Shown: positions 16,898-26,414, counted from the first letter of the stretch. The stretch is DNA of 64,000 nucleotides from Maridesulfovibrio sp. (GCF_963677005.1 NZ_OY781616.1:1619501-1683500), one strand, 5' to 3'. Numbers and translations are program-made. Notes: generated by a model not told the origin, from the letters alone.

Positions 16898-17028
16898 GCA
16901 GGACAGGTAAGGTAGGACCACCTTTTCAGGTGGTCTCCCTTACGTCCTGCTCAGCCTTGGGGCTGAGGTTGACTTATTCGCCTTCGGCTCAACGCAAGTT
17001 GCTTGCGAAATTCAGGACTCCTGAATTT
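16898..17028. other. Cluster of hairpins upstream of mobilization genes (possible oriT)
   Basis: (a) 16898-16950: nested stems GCAGGAC/GTCCTGC, GTAAGG/CCTTAC and GACCACC/GGTGGTC, nearly perfect over 53 nt. (b) 16951-16966: TCAGCC/GGCTGA. (c) 16993-17007: CGCAAG/CTTGCG. (d) 17008-17028: AAATTCAGGA/TCCTGAATTT with one central base. It lies directly before the Rha, MobC and relaxase genes. Dense inverted repeats are usual at transfer origins, but a replication origin or structured RNA is possible. Confidence 0.6.
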
Positions 17029-17067
17029 TGCGCTGATATAAACTGCAAACTATGTGGAGTATGTGAG

Positions 17068-17883
17068 ATGAGCGAAAAAGACAGTAAAAACATATTGTTA
17101 TCGACTGTAATTGAACTGATTATGGAGAATGATCAGCCGATGGCTTCTTCATTGCTGGTGGCTGAACTCTTTGAAAAACGTCATGATAACGTCCTTCAAT
17201 CAATAAATGATTTGGATGTCCCAGATGATTTTAGACGCCTTAATTTTCAGGAGTCCTCTTATATAAATAAGCAGAACAAAGAGCAGCCTTCATTCAACAT
17301 GACCCGCGACGGCTTTTCCCTTCTCGCCATGGGATTTACCGGCAAGAAGGCAATGGAGTGGAAGATCAAGTTTCTTGAGGCCTTTAACGCCATGGAGGCC
17401 CAACTGACAATTCCTCCAGTGGAGGGAAAGATTCAGTATAGGAAGGCAACTCCGGAAGCTGTGAAGTCCTTTGAGGGTGTCGCGCGTTACTGGTGTTTTC
17501 TGGAAGGGCTCAACTGGGAACAGGGCAAAAGACAAATAGAAGGGGCAATCCGGGTTCCTGATCTTTATGAAATGGATGCGTTGGCCATGAGCAGTGCATG
17601 GACTTATCTCAGGATGTGCATGCGCATTGTTCCGCCTAAAATGCGCGGTAAGGATATATGCTCGAAAGACGAATTGTCTCCGGTCAACGGGTTGCTTGAT
17701 TACTGGGCTTATTGCGGCCAGTCCACACGTGACGAGCTGCTTGCAAATTTATGTGGAGACATGTGCATTGACTCATTGGAGTGCCTGCCTAAATCGTATG
17801 TACCTCATGCTGTAAGTCTTATCTGGGAAGGCATTAACCATGAATCAGGTAAAACGAATGCCCTCAAAGAAGCAAGTTATTAA
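17068..17883 (+). CDS. Rha-family phage regulatory-type protein
   Basis: 271 aa from ATG 17068, with GGAG 9 bases upstream; the frame is open further up but only through the hairpin cluster. The N-terminal 110 residues match the Rha domain: SSLLVAELFEKRHDNVLQSI, then NFQESSYINKQNKEQPSFNMTRDGF and GFTGKKAMEWKIKFLEAFNAME. Family knowledge: Rha proteins (phi-80/P22 type) are phage regulators that block growth in some hosts. The C-terminal half is not recognised. It overlaps mobC by 44 bp and so belongs to the mobilization operon. Confidence 0.85.
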   Translation: MSEKDSKNILLSTVIELIMENDQPMASSLLVAELFEKRHDNVLQSINDLDVPDDFRRLNFQESSYINKQNKEQPSFNMTRDGFSLLAMGFTGKKAMEWKIKFLEAFNAMEAQLTIPPVEGKIQYRKATPEAVKSFEGVARYWCFLEGLNWEQGKRQIEGAIRVPDLYEMDALAMSSAWTYLRMCMRIVPPKMRGKDICSKDELSPVNGLLDYWAYCGQSTRDELLANLCGDMCIDSLECLPKSYVPHAVSLIWEGINHESGKTNALKEASY

Positions 17884-18175
17884 AGCCTACGTTTCTAAAG
17901 AGGAATATAAGCAGATAAGCGCGACCGCGCAGCAATGCAGCTTGTCTCTTTCCGCTTTTGCCAAAGCTGTTTGTCTCGGCCATGAAATCAAAAGCCGCAC
18001 TGACCATCAGGCGCGGCGTGAGCTTTTGAAAACAAATGCTGATCTTGGTCGTCTGGGAGGTTTGCTCAAGATGTGGATTCTGGATGATGACCAGTACCGT
18101 ACGGATGTTGAAAGGCTTCTTGAGGACATCCGTCAGACTCAAAAACAGATAGTTGATAAGGTCCGTTCCATATGA
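17840..18175 (+). CDS. mobC: MobC-like mobilization accessory protein
   Basis: 111 aa. The N-terminal part (KKQVIKAYVSKEEYKQISATAQQCSLSLSAFAKAVCLG) looks like a ribbon-helix-helix DNA-binding domain, followed by helices with LKTNADLGRLGGLLKMWI, the pattern of MobC proteins. Binds oriT and helps the relaxase open the DNA. GGGAAGG lies about 8 bases before the ATG. Its stop overlaps the relaxase start (ATGA). The last base of the operator region or oriT would be expected upstream of the Rha gene. Confidence 0.85.
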   Translation: MNQVKRMPSKKQVIKAYVSKEEYKQISATAQQCSLSLSAFAKAVCLGHEIKSRTDHQARRELLKTNADLGRLGGLLKMWILDDDQYRTDVERLLEDIRQTQKQIVDKVRSI

Positions 18176-19311
18176 TCAGCCGCCGAATTGCTTGCAAGCC
18201 TCAGAACGATAACTATCGGAGGCTGGCCGATTACATTGCCGATGCCAAGAACAAAGGTGAGAAGACCTTGATGTCCTGGTGTGCCGGTTGCTGGGCAGGC
18301 GATGACTACGAGCTGGCGATTCAGGAAGTTCTGGATACGCAGGAATTGAATCAGCGCACCGGCAAGGAGAAGACCTATCACCTGATAGTTTCCTTCAGGC
18401 CGGAAGACGAGGCCGTCCTCTCTCCTGACGATTTCAAAGAAATCGAGCAGGAATTTTCCAAAGCCCTGGGCTTTGAGGATCATCAGCGGCATTGCGGAGT
18501 TCATAAGAATACCAACAACATCCACATGCATATCGCTTACAACATGGTTCATCCGGAAAGATTGACTCGGTACGAGCCGTACCGTGATTTCTACAAGCGT
18601 GACCGGCTACACCGCGAACTGGAGCTGAAGTTTGGCCTGAAGTTCGACAACGGCAGGCAGAAGGATCAAGAACCCAAGCGCAGCAATGACCGTGCTGCCA
18701 CCTATGAGGCCCATTCCGGCCAGCAGTCCTTCGATTCGTATGTGAAGGAACGCAAGGATTATATTCTGAAATCACTGGATAAGGCCCAAAACTGGCAGGA
18801 GTTTCACGAAGCCATGGTGCAGATCGGGATTGAGGTCCGGTTGCGCGGGAGTGGCTGCAGCATCAAAGACCGACATTCCAGGACGGCCATCAAGGCCAGC
18901 AGGCTTGACCGGAATTTTACGAAATCCAAGCTTGAGTCCAAACTCGGATGTTTTCAGCCTCCTTTTGAGACGAGGACAGAGGAGAGGGAAAGATATGTTG
19001 CCCGGCCCCTGCATAAACATCAGGGAGAGTTGTATGCCGAGTACCGTGCGGCCATCTCCGGCAGGAAGAAGGCCTACGAGGACCTGCGTGAAGAACAGGA
19101 TAGTCGCCGTGGCCAGGTCTATTCTCATTGGGACGGCAAGATAAAGGGACTTAGAAGTGACCGCAAGCTACGGCCAAAGGATCGCAGCCGGTTGATTGCT
19201 CTGGCGTCCGGCAGAAAGACCGAGGCTATGGAAGCCCTTAAAAAGGAAATGTCCGGAAAACGTGCGGAACTGCGTGTTGATCCTGCTACAAGATTGTGGA
19301 CACGAACTTAA
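18172..19311 (+). CDS. MOBP-type relaxase, C-terminus truncated by IS insertion
   Basis: Native part 18172-19277 (about 368 codons); the last residues DPATRLWTRT are encoded by the IS end. Relaxase/VirD2-like domain: a Tyr-containing N-terminal helix (NYRRLADYIADA), then the metal-binding motif HKNTNNIHMHIAYN near residue 110 (HxxxxNxHxH). The nicking domain is complete, while the C-terminal tail, which usually carries primase, helicase-like or secretion-signal functions, is lost. Overlaps mobC by 4 bp. The truncation probably abolishes mobilization in its present state. Confidence 0.88.
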   Translation: MISRRIACKPQNDNYRRLADYIADAKNKGEKTLMSWCAGCWAGDDYELAIQEVLDTQELNQRTGKEKTYHLIVSFRPEDEAVLSPDDFKEIEQEFSKALGFEDHQRHCGVHKNTNNIHMHIAYNMVHPERLTRYEPYRDFYKRDRLHRELELKFGLKFDNGRQKDQEPKRSNDRAATYEAHSGQQSFDSYVKERKDYILKSLDKAQNWQEFHEAMVQIGIEVRLRGSGCSIKDRHSRTAIKASRLDRNFTKSKLESKLGCFQPPFETRTEERERYVARPLHKHQGELYAEYRAAISGRKKAYEDLREEQDSRRGQVYSHWDGKIKGLRSDRKLRPKDRSRLIALASGRKTEAMEALKKEMSGKRAELRVDPATRLWTRT

Positions 19312-19342
19312 GCCGCTATCCTGACTTTCACAGGAGAAGCGA

Positions 19343-19648
19343 ATGACCAAATCCAAACGTCGGAATTACGATCCGGAATTTAAACGAAATGCAGTCCTTT
19401 TAAGTGAAGATCCATCCCGAACTCATACCGAAGTTGCAGACAGTCTTGGGATCTCCCCCAATATTCTTTATCGGTGGCGTCGTGAATATTTCCGTAACGG
19501 TGGGAATGCGTTTACCGGACAGGAAAATGGAATTTTGACTGATGAGAAACGAAGGATCAAAGAGCTGGAGAAAAAATTACGCGATGCGGAAACTGAGCGT
19601 GATATCCTAAAAAAAGCATTGGCCATCTTCAGCAGCGCACCGAAATGA
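19343..19648 (+). CDS. IS3-family transposase OrfA, copy 2
   Basis: 101 aa, protein identical to copy 1: HTH domain plus coiled coil. AGGAG 6-7 bases before the ATG. Contains the A7G run near its 3' end where frameshifting can occur. Confidence 0.95.
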   Translation: MTKSKRRNYDPEFKRNAVLLSEDPSRTHTEVADSLGISPNILYRWRREYFRNGGNAFTGQENGILTDEKRRIKELEKKLRDAETERDILKKALAIFSSAPK

Positions 19649-20526
19649 CGTTCCAATTTATAAAAGCGAACCGCTCCAGTTTTCCGGTGAAGAAGATGTG
19701 CCTAACTCTGGACGTTTCCAGGAGCGGTTTTTATGCGTGGTTATCGAGACCTGAATCAAAAAGAGCTATTGAAAACAAAGTATTGTGCCAGCGTATTCAG
19801 GAGCTTTATTATGAGCATGGTCAAATGGCGGGAAGTCCCATGATCACAGCCGACCTGCATGATGAAGAACGGTTCTGCTCGGTCAGTCGTGCTCGAGTTG
19901 CTAGAAAAATGAAGGCGATGGGACTCCAGTGTAAAACGACAAGAAAGTTCGTGGTCACCACAGACTCCTCTCACAAGGAGCCGGTTGCCCCCAACCTGCT
20001 GGACCGTCGGTTCTCGGCATACAAGCCGAATACTGCTTGGGTTACGGATATTACATACATTAAAGTTGGCAAGAAATGGTTTTATCTCACTGTTTTTATA
20101 GATTTATTTTCTAGGATAATAGTTGGCTGGGATTTGAGTGCCTCATTAGATAGAAGCTCTGTAATCCGCGCTTTGAAAAAAGCAATTGCAAGGCGTCGAC
20201 CACCGAAAGGATTGATGATTCATAGCGATCGAGGGGTGCAGTACGCCAGTCGAGAATTTAGAAAATTGCTGGCAAAATATGGTTGCACCCAAAGCATGAG
20301 CCGCAAAGGGAATTGCTGGGATAATGCGGTTGCCGAATCCTTTTTCCATACCCTTAAAACGCAAATGGTCTATCATAGAAAATTTGCCCACAGGCAGGAA
20401 GCTGAAATTGCTCTCTTTCAATACATTGAGGCCTATTATAACCGCAGAAGACGACACTCCAGTAATGGATGGGTGTCACCTGCTGAATTTGAAATCAACT
20501 GTCAGGAAAATTTCTTTGTGGCTTAG
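19645..20526 (+). CDS. IS3-family transposase OrfB, copy 2
   Basis: 293 aa, DDE integrase core (WVTDITY, IHSDRGVQY, NAVAESFFH), overlapping orfA by ATGA. Two residues differ from copy 1. Full length, so this copy could still supply transposase. Confidence 0.95.
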   Translation: MTFQFIKANRSSFPVKKMCLTLDVSRSGFYAWLSRPESKRAIENKVLCQRIQELYYEHGQMAGSPMITADLHDEERFCSVSRARVARKMKAMGLQCKTTRKFVVTTDSSHKEPVAPNLLDRRFSAYKPNTAWVTDITYIKVGKKWFYLTVFIDLFSRIIVGWDLSASLDRSSVIRALKKAIARRRPPKGLMIHSDRGVQYASREFRKLLAKYGCTQSMSRKGNCWDNAVAESFFHTLKTQMVYHRKFAHRQEAEIALFQYIEAYYNRRRRHSSNGWVSPAEFEINCQENFFVA

Positions 20527-20663
20527 CTGACTGTCCAGAAAAGTGTGGCAGGATCACTAATAGACTTTACCGGCGGTAAGGACAGAGTAATATCCAATGA
20601 ATCCGTTGAATTCAAAGCGGCTAGGGACGTTAAATCACACATGGCTGATTCTTTTTCTACGGG

Positions 20664-20721
20664 CTTAAAATCTCTCGAGCTTACGCTTGTGCGGGTTCAA
20701 GTCCCGCTCTGGGTACCAAAA
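20664..20721 (+). repeat. Right attachment site (attR), duplicate of tRNA-Leu 3' half
   Basis: 58 bp identical to 999-1056. It holds only the anticodon-loop-to-CCA part, so it is not a functional tRNA. The 107 bp between the IS end and this site carry no recognisable integrase remnant. Confidence 0.93.
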
Positions 20722-20724
20722 GAA

Positions 20725-20769
20725 ATAATAAAAGCGGTTAATTGCCTTGCAATTAACCGCTTTTATTAT
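20725..20769. terminator. Bidirectional intrinsic terminator
   Basis: A perfect 21-bp stem (ATAATAAAAGCGGTTAATTGC with its complement) and 3-nt loop, A/T-rich on both sides. It probably served the intact tRNA-Leu before the island inserted and now ends the leftward sulP transcript. Confidence 0.85.
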
Positions 20770-20854
20770 GTTAAGCCATTTTCAATATTTTTATTTCATT
20801 ACTGTGCCGCCATTACAGCCACGGCTGTTAACGGAATCTCTACAGTTCTTCCGA

Positions 20855-22585
20855 TTATTCCGCTGCAGCAAGTCTTTTTCTGCTTTCCTCCACGGCACAT
20901 CCGCGATCACCGATATCATCTTCCTTTTCCGGCAGTATTCCCTTTGAAATAGCTGTAGAAAAATCGGGAAAGATATTCTCATCCCCGATCAACTTATCCG
21001 TACCAAGACGTTGCATTATTTTCATAATGCGGGGGTGAACTCCGGAAAGAAGCACCTTGATACCATTATCCTGCGACTTGCGGACAACGGTTTCCAAAGC
21101 TTCAATGCCGGTTGCATCCATAGTAGGCACTAGACGCATGCAGAGAACTATTATTTCGGGTTTTTTACGCGTGAAGCTCATTACGTTGACGAATTTCTGG
21201 GCCATACCGAAAAACATGGGACCGGAAATTTCATAGACGACCACCCGCTCCTGTCCGTTGCTGCGGTTGATATTTTCCTCTTTCGGCAGGGCTTCGTCCA
21301 GACTGTGGATATCCGATAGCTGACTCATGCGCTTCATGAACAGCATCGCAGCCATAACAACGCCGACCTCAACGGCGACTGTAAGGTCTACAAAAACAGT
21401 CAGCAGCAAAGCTATCAACATTACAACCGAATCCGACTTCGGTGCGAAAAGAAGACGTTTGATGCGGTGAACCTCACTCATATCCCATGCGACCAGCATC
21501 AGGACCCCGGCAAGACTGGCAAGTGGAATCATGGAAGCAAGCGGAGCGCACACCTTGACGAACAGGATAAGGGTCAAAACATGTACAACTCCTGCCAAAG
21601 GCGAAAACGCCCCGGCACGGATATTAGTGGCTGTGCGGGCGATTGCACCTGTGGCGGGCAGCCCTCCGAATAAAGCGGAAGCAACGTTTGCCAACCCCTG
21701 CGCGACAAGTTCATTTGAGGAATTATGACGGTCACCGCTCATGCCATCCGCAACTGTGGCACTGAGCAGGGATTCAATACCAGCAAGAATGGCAATGGTC
21801 ATTGCCTCCGGGATCAAATTTTTCAGATGCTGCAGATCAATATTGGATAAGGATATGTAACTAGGCAAAGAGTCCGGAATTCCACCGAATTTGCTGCCGA
21901 TGGTTTCCGTATTCAATCCCAGCAGATATGATACTATAGTTGCAATAGCGATACCGACAAAAGGAGCCGGAATTCTTGGAATAAATCTCCTGACAAGAAG
22001 CATCGAACCTACTGTCAGCAATCCCAATCCCAAAGTCGACGGGTCTGTTGTCGAAATTCCGTCCACACATGCCTTGATTCGCGGCAGGAAATCAGAAGGA
22101 ACATGGGCAAGCTGCAGGCCCAAAAAGTCTTTAATCTGAGTGGAAAATATAAGCAGTCCGATGCCGGAAGTAAAACCTGTCGTAACCGGATATGGAATAT
22201 ATTGCAGCAACTTGCCAAGACCAAAAGCCCCCATCACAACCAGAATCAATCCGGCCATGATGGTAGCGACTACCAGCCCGTCATATCCATGCCGGGAGAT
22301 AATCCCAGAAATGATAATTACAAATGCCCCGGTAGGCCCGCCTATCTGAAATCTGGTTCCCCCGAGAGCAGATATAATAAATCCGGCTATAATCGCAGTG
22401 AAAAGGCCGGTTGCAGGAGTCGCCCCTGAAGCGATTGCAAAAGCCATGGACAAAGGCAGTGCCACAATACCTACAGTTATACCCGCTGCAATATCCTGCC
22501 GTATAGTCGCCGGACTGCCTGCTTTTATATATTTTATGCTGGTTGGAATAAAACGATTCAGTCTGGAAAAGACGCAACTGTCCAT
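20855..22585 (-). CDS. SulP-family anion permease with STAS domain
   Basis: 576 aa. The N-terminal 400 residues are hydrophobic with about 10-14 membrane segments and SulP signatures (GITVGIVALPLSMAFAIASG, GPTGAFVIIISGI, GLANVASALFGGLPATGAIARTATNIRAGA). The C-terminal STAS domain from about 435 contains RLVPTMDATGIEAL. It carries sulfate, bicarbonate or related anions across the inner membrane. In a sulfate reducer sulfate uptake is plausible, but SulP substrates cannot be told from sequence alone. GGGAGG lies upstream of the ATG. Single-gene unit. Confidence 0.92.
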   Translation of the reverse strand: MDSCVFSRLNRFIPTSIKYIKAGSPATIRQDIAAGITVGIVALPLSMAFAIASGATPATGLFTAIIAGFIISALGGTRFQIGGPTGAFVIIISGIISRHGYDGLVVATIMAGLILVVMGAFGLGKLLQYIPYPVTTGFTSGIGLLIFSTQIKDFLGLQLAHVPSDFLPRIKACVDGISTTDPSTLGLGLLTVGSMLLVRRFIPRIPAPFVGIAIATIVSYLLGLNTETIGSKFGGIPDSLPSYISLSNIDLQHLKNLIPEAMTIAILAGIESLLSATVADGMSGDRHNSSNELVAQGLANVASALFGGLPATGAIARTATNIRAGAFSPLAGVVHVLTLILFVKVCAPLASMIPLASLAGVLMLVAWDMSEVHRIKRLLFAPKSDSVVMLIALLLTVFVDLTVAVEVGVVMAAMLFMKRMSQLSDIHSLDEALPKEENINRSNGQERVVVYEISGPMFFGMAQKFVNVMSFTRKKPEIIVLCMRLVPTMDATGIEALETVVRKSQDNGIKVLLSGVHPRIMKIMQRLGTDKLIGDENIFPDFSTAISKGILPEKEDDIGDRGCAVEESRKRLAAAE

Positions 22586-22930
22586 TGAGAAACCTCCCTG
22601 GTTTGGTGGTGTCTCCGGGGGGCTCAGTCAGTGGTAATGTTTTGAAATCAGGATTGCCAGGGGCTGGGTCTCACGCGGAAAAAAATCGCCTTGTTAATTG
22701 GGTTGTCCAGCGCTGTCAACAGTACTCACATAATAACATGCTTGCACAGCCAACCGGGCTTCCGCTCGGATTCTCCTATGATATGGTAGTATGGCGGTGG
22801 GGCTCTACGCATGGAACCACCGGTCCTAACTGATTCCGGTTTGCACCTCGCCGCCGTGCCTCACACAAAAAACGGCCGCATCCTTCGATACGGCCGTTTG
22901 GCAATATTCCATATTTACATATTGTTGCGA
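22586..22930. other. Intergenic region between sulP and the chemoreceptor
   Basis: 345 bp. Holds the sulP promoter and leader near its left end and the chemoreceptor terminator near its right end. No gene or RNA is recognised in between. Confidence 0.5.
22866..22904 (-). terminator. Terminator of the chemoreceptor gene
   Basis: Stem AAACGGCCG/CGGCCGTTT with a T run on the minus strand, about 30 bp past the stop codon. Confidence 0.8.
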
Positions 22931-25072
22931 CTATTCAGCTTTTAGGTCTTCCACAACCATCTGCATTTCAGAGACCTGCTCTGCAAGGGACTCAAGGGCC
23001 ATAGTAAATTCCCTTGTTCCTTGGACTGTTTCCCCGGTAATACGGCTGATTTCATCAACAGACCTGTTGATCTCTTCCGAAGTGGCTGACTGCTCCTCTG
23101 CTGCTGCGGCTATACTCTGAATCTGAACCGCACTTTCTTCTGCATCCTTTACTATCTCCTGCAGCACCTCGCCGGAACTTTCCGAGAACTCATTGGCCTC
23201 ACCAATATGCCTGTAAACAATTTCCATGGATCGGATATTATCCCCGGCGACTCGTTGAATGGCTCCTATGGAGCTGGAAACTTCACCGGTGGCTATCATG
23301 GTTTTCTCCGCCAGTTTGCGGACTTCATCGGCAACAACTGCGAAACCACGGCCAGCTTCCCCGGCACGGGCCGCTTCAATTGCGGCGTTGAGCGCCAGCA
23401 GGTTGGTCTGGTCGGCAATATCGGTAATTACGCCGATAATGGCCTCTGTTCCCTTGGCCTGCTTTTCCAGTTCTCCCATGTTTCCTTTAAGATTGTTAAC
23501 CTCGGTCACCGTCTGATCAAGAGCATTTTTAGATTTTTTGACAACAGAAGCGCCGTTTTTGGCTTTATCCTGAGACTCATTGCCAGCTTCTGCGGCAGAC
23601 CCTGCGTTACGGGCAATCTCCAATACCGTAGCATTCATTTCCTCCATGGCTGTTGCTGTGGAGGTAATTCGGTCGCTCTGGATTTCCGCACCGTGGAGAA
23701 GCTCATTGGACTGAACGGACATCTGCTCGGAAGCAGCCACCACACGCATCAGGATCTGCTCAACACGGTCGGCGGCAAGATGCAATCCCTCTGATTTAGC
23801 CATATCCGCCTTCACACGAGCCTTTTCCGCTTCGGCTGTCGCCTTCCGGGCTTTTGCGGATTCCTCTTCGGCCTTACTTGTCTCATCTTCAGCCCTGCTG
23901 ATGGTCTTTTCCAGCTCTCCGACCATCGCTCGCAGGGAATCGGCCATGCGTCCGATCTCATCTTTCTGGTTAATATCCAGAACAGCATCAAGACTACCTT
24001 CTGAAACCTTATTGGTATATGCGGCAGTTTTAAGAATCGGCCTGCTGATCACCCCGGCCAAAACAAAAAGAATACCCAGAAGAACAAGTATGGCGACTAC
24101 ACTGATGATTATGCTCTTGTGTGCGATGGCATCGGCCTGTGCCTCCACTTTGTTCATGGGAATAACCAGTGCGATGGACCATGGAAAAGTCGTCTTCCCG
24201 ACCTTGATCGGGGTGTAAATAATGTATTGCAACTCGTTGTTATCAGCTTCGGTGATGTAGGAATATTCTCTGCCATTTTGGATGGCATCCATGATTTCCT
24301 GTTTGTTCCTGCCATCTATGACATCACGAAGGTTCTTGGCCAGAAGCCCTGAATCGGGATGAGCCACGATATTGCCTTTGTTGGTCAGCAGATATGCGTA
24401 GCCGGTTTCAAAGGGCTTGATTTTCAGCACTGTTTCCTGAAGGTCATTAAGATAGAAATCTACCCCGACAACCCCAATGTTTCTGCCGTTCTTCTTGACT
24501 GGAATTCCTGTAGAGCAGAGCCAGAATGTTTTTCCATTCACCTCCCACGGGTATGGTTCGGTGATTGTCTCCACATTGCCGGACATTGGATTCTTATACC
24601 AGCCTACGTTGCTTACATCCTTATTACCGACAAAAAACTCCGCAATGCGTCCTTCATCGCGATGATACCAGTTGCGATAAGCCCCTTTGTATTTATCCTT
24701 ATAATGGTCCTCTCTCCCATCATATACTTCGGGAGGAAAGGCACACCACGATCCAGCAAGGCCCGGATGACGTTCGAGAACTCCTATCAAGACAGAGTCA
24801 AGGTATTCCCGGTCAGGCACAACGCTGTAGTTTGCACCCTCGTCAAACATGACCCCCAATGTTCTGGTCACAGTCAGGGCTTTTCCCATTGTTTCCGAAA
24901 TTTCATTGCCATAACCTTTCGCGATGTGGCCTGCGGCTTCTCTTGCCTGTTTCACAGCCATCTCTTTTGCCTGATAGGTCATAACCATAGTGCTGGCGGC
25001 CAGGATAAGGGCCACAACAAAAAAGGTAGGAATGATAATTTTTGATTTCAGGCTCCAGTTTTTAAAACTCAT
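22931..25072 (-). CDS. Methyl-accepting chemotaxis protein with dCache sensor
   Basis: 713 aa. Membrane segment at residues 12-32, periplasmic double-Cache domain about 35-320, second membrane segment about 322-345, HAMP about 345-400, coiled coil and MCP signalling domain (hairpin tip [27 protein letters not shown]). The Cache part has YRNWYHRD and a later GVDFYL, close to the residue pattern known for amino-acid-binding dCache domains, so amino acid or amine sensing is a fair guess. No C-terminal NWETF-type pentapeptide. It passes signals to CheA/CheW, which are not encoded here. TGGAG precedes the ATG. Confidence 0.93.
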   Translation of the reverse strand: MSFKNWSLKSKIIIPTFFVVALILAASTMVMTYQAKEMAVKQAREAAGHIAKGYGNEISETMGKALTVTRTLGVMFDEGANYSVVPDREYLDSVLIGVLERHPGLAGSWCAFPPEVYDGREDHYKDKYKGAYRNWYHRDEGRIAEFFVGNKDVSNVGWYKNPMSGNVETITEPYPWEVNGKTFWLCSTGIPVKKNGRNIGVVGVDFYLNDLQETVLKIKPFETGYAYLLTNKGNIVAHPDSGLLAKNLRDVIDGRNKQEIMDAIQNGREYSYITEADNNELQYIIYTPIKVGKTTFPWSIALVIPMNKVEAQADAIAHKSIIISVVAILVLLGILFVLAGVISRPILKTAAYTNKVSEGSLDAVLDINQKDEIGRMADSLRAMVGELEKTISRAEDETSKAEEESAKARKATAEAEKARVKADMAKSEGLHLAADRVEQILMRVVAASEQMSVQSNELLHGAEIQSDRITSTATAMEEMNATVLEIARNAGSAAEAGNESQDKAKNGASVVKKSKNALDQTVTEVNNLKGNMGELEKQAKGTEAIIGVITDIADQTNLLALNAAIEAARAGEAGRGFAVVADEVRKLAEKTMIATGEVSSSIGAIQRVAGDNIRSMEIVYRHIGEANEFSESSGEVLQEIVKDAEESAVQIQSIAAAAEEQSATSEEINRSVDEISRITGETVQGTREFTMALESLAEQVSEMQMVVEDLKAE

Positions 25073-25594
25073 GAATACTCCATTTTTATGACAGTTCTGG
25101 CGTGTTCAAGACTATTCTGTCGTGTTTCTCTTTTTATTACATATAGTTATGCGACATAGAGTATTTATTCGCTAATGTTTCAAAAAAAGTAAAGGGAATA
25201 AGGGATAAAATTGAAAAACAATGAAATTTGGAAATAATCATGCAAATGAAAATGGCCGCATCATTTGATGCGGCCACTTCAGATAGTGTACAAGACACTA
25301 TACATTTGGAGAACTTTTCTTACCCTCTGCTGCAGCAGTTGATACCATCATAGCAAATCACAGAAGAACTATCTCTATATGTAATCCACCAGAGACATAG
25401 TATGCCTGTGCCACAAAAAGCTATGAATCTGGATGCGTAAAGGACAATGCTATATTTAATCTCCATAATATGCACGGAGACTAAACCGGCTTTACCCGAT
25501 AAAGGATTCCTGGGATAATAAAATACCATCCGGCACCAACGGGCGATACAAGACCGCAGGGCTTGAAAATCTCGCCATAAGTAGACAACAACGA
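25073..25594. other. Intergenic stretch left of the 97-aa gene
   Basis: Holds the chemoreceptor promoter region (AT-rich, 25080-25200) and a hairpin at 25253-25276. Open frames in 25320-25594 have no ribosome site and overlap the 97-aa gene in another frame; I see no gene here. Confidence 0.5.
25253..25276 (-). terminator. Hairpin, likely leftward terminator
   Basis: Stem TGGCCGCATC/GATGCGGCCA with 4-nt loop; a TTTTC tract follows on the minus strand. It would end transcription from the 97-aa gene. Confidence 0.65.
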
Positions 25595-25888
25595 CTAGTG
25601 TCCTTTGCAGACATGGTTGCTTGGCGCCCATCCTTCCATATACCATGCTCTGGCACCGAGTACCTGCAAACCGTGATAGCGCACATACTCAAGCTGCTCC
25701 TCGGAGTAATCATGTCCATCAACAGGACGGATTGCCAGTATATCAGCGGGTCCATAAGCTTCTGAGGAGGAATCTGCAACAAACACCGGATGCCCGCAAG
25801 AACCCGAAGGATGCTTGGTTGTCAACATTCCCTGCCCAATTCCCTCTGCCATGCATGGGACATCTATGTCTTTTGTTATATCATCCAT
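25595..25888 (-). CDS. Hypothetical protein (97 aa)
   Basis: GGGAG 7 bases before the ATG supports a real gene. Soluble, with four cysteines (VPCMAEG, SGSCGHP, HVCKGH) and several His, which could bind a metal; no known motif. Contains SEEQLEYVRYHGLQVLGARAWYMEGW. It stands alone between the chemoreceptor and the STAND-like gene. Not recognised. Confidence 0.6.
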   Translation of the reverse strand: MDDITKDIDVPCMAEGIGQGMLTTKHPSGSCGHPVFVADSSSEAYGPADILAIRPVDGHDYSEEQLEYVRYHGLQVLGARAWYMEGWAPSNHVCKGH

Positions 25889-26414
25889 TTCAACTCTCCC
25901 TGAATTTATTGAAAAAACTTAACTATACAAAGCCTCTGCCGATGCCTTGCTGCCAGTCACCACGTATTAATCACAACCGGGCAAGACACTCTGAACTGTA
26001 TTCAAAAATCAACACGCCGACACTGAACCATACAAATGCCATAAAAACAACACCCTAATATATTCTGACCGGGGAAGCTGATTCATATACGGAGGTTGTG
26101 CCCTCGCCTGCCGAATTTATACCTGATGCGGCCAGGATGGCATAGTCTTTCGGGCAGGGCTTAACGTCTGAAAATAAAGGATAGGATCCACAGCCGAACC
26201 GGCCGTTCAGCATAAAATAATTTCTTCAATATTAAACGTCAGTAAACATGAAACAAAATTAATACACACAAATTATAGCTTATTAAATATACTTATCTAT
26301 GTATTTAAAAAGAATTTGACGTTTGTTTTCAGATAACATAGTTACTGTTTTTGTTGATTGACTAATGGTGTAATAATTTTTTAAAAAACTATTATGTTTG
26401 AATAACTAAAAATT
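25889..26414. other. AT-rich promoter region of the STAND-like gene
   Basis: 526 bp, strongly AT-rich from 26215 onward, with several TATAAT-like and TTGA boxes but no single clear promoter. No gene is seen. The base composition change suggests the start of acquired DNA. Confidence 0.45.

Larger units (their letters stand above)
19278..20556 (+). mobile_element. IS3-family element, copy 2 (1279 bp)
   Basis: The same element as copy 1 with the same ends, in the opposite orientation. Together they flank the HsdM-DAC and mobilization region (9384-20556) like a composite transposon. Flanks GTGT and CTAA show no target duplication. Inverting the segment between the copies also fails to restore matching duplications. 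Confidence 0.93.
1057..20663. mobile_element. Integrated mobilizable genomic island (19.6 kb)
   Basis: The island is bounded by the 58-bp tRNA-Leu repeats. It holds a Toprim remnant, coupled small genes, a MoxR/vWA/FGE operon, an HsdM-DAC-HsdM operon, a Rha-like gene, MobC, a truncated MOBP relaxase and two IS3-family copies in inverted orientation. No integrase or conjugative coupling protein is found between the borders, so it looks like a once mobilizable element now stuck in place. Its AT-rich genes (for example 7.7-9.2 kb and 14-15 kb) differ from the more GC-rich flanking chromosome. Confidence 0.88.

Noticed and set aside
1057..20663. Integrase gene of the tRNA-Leu island
   Set aside because: No frame between the borders shows the R-K-HxxR-H-Y set. 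The only tyrosine recombinase (31918-32847) is 11 kb outside the right border.
20545..20952. 135-aa open frame running through attR and the terminator
   Set aside because: It crosses the tRNA remnant and a perfect terminator hairpin, has no ribosome site, and its reading has no recognisable protein pattern.
25320..25646. 108-aa minus-strand frame
   Set aside because: Overlaps the better-supported 97-aa gene in another frame and has no ribosome site.
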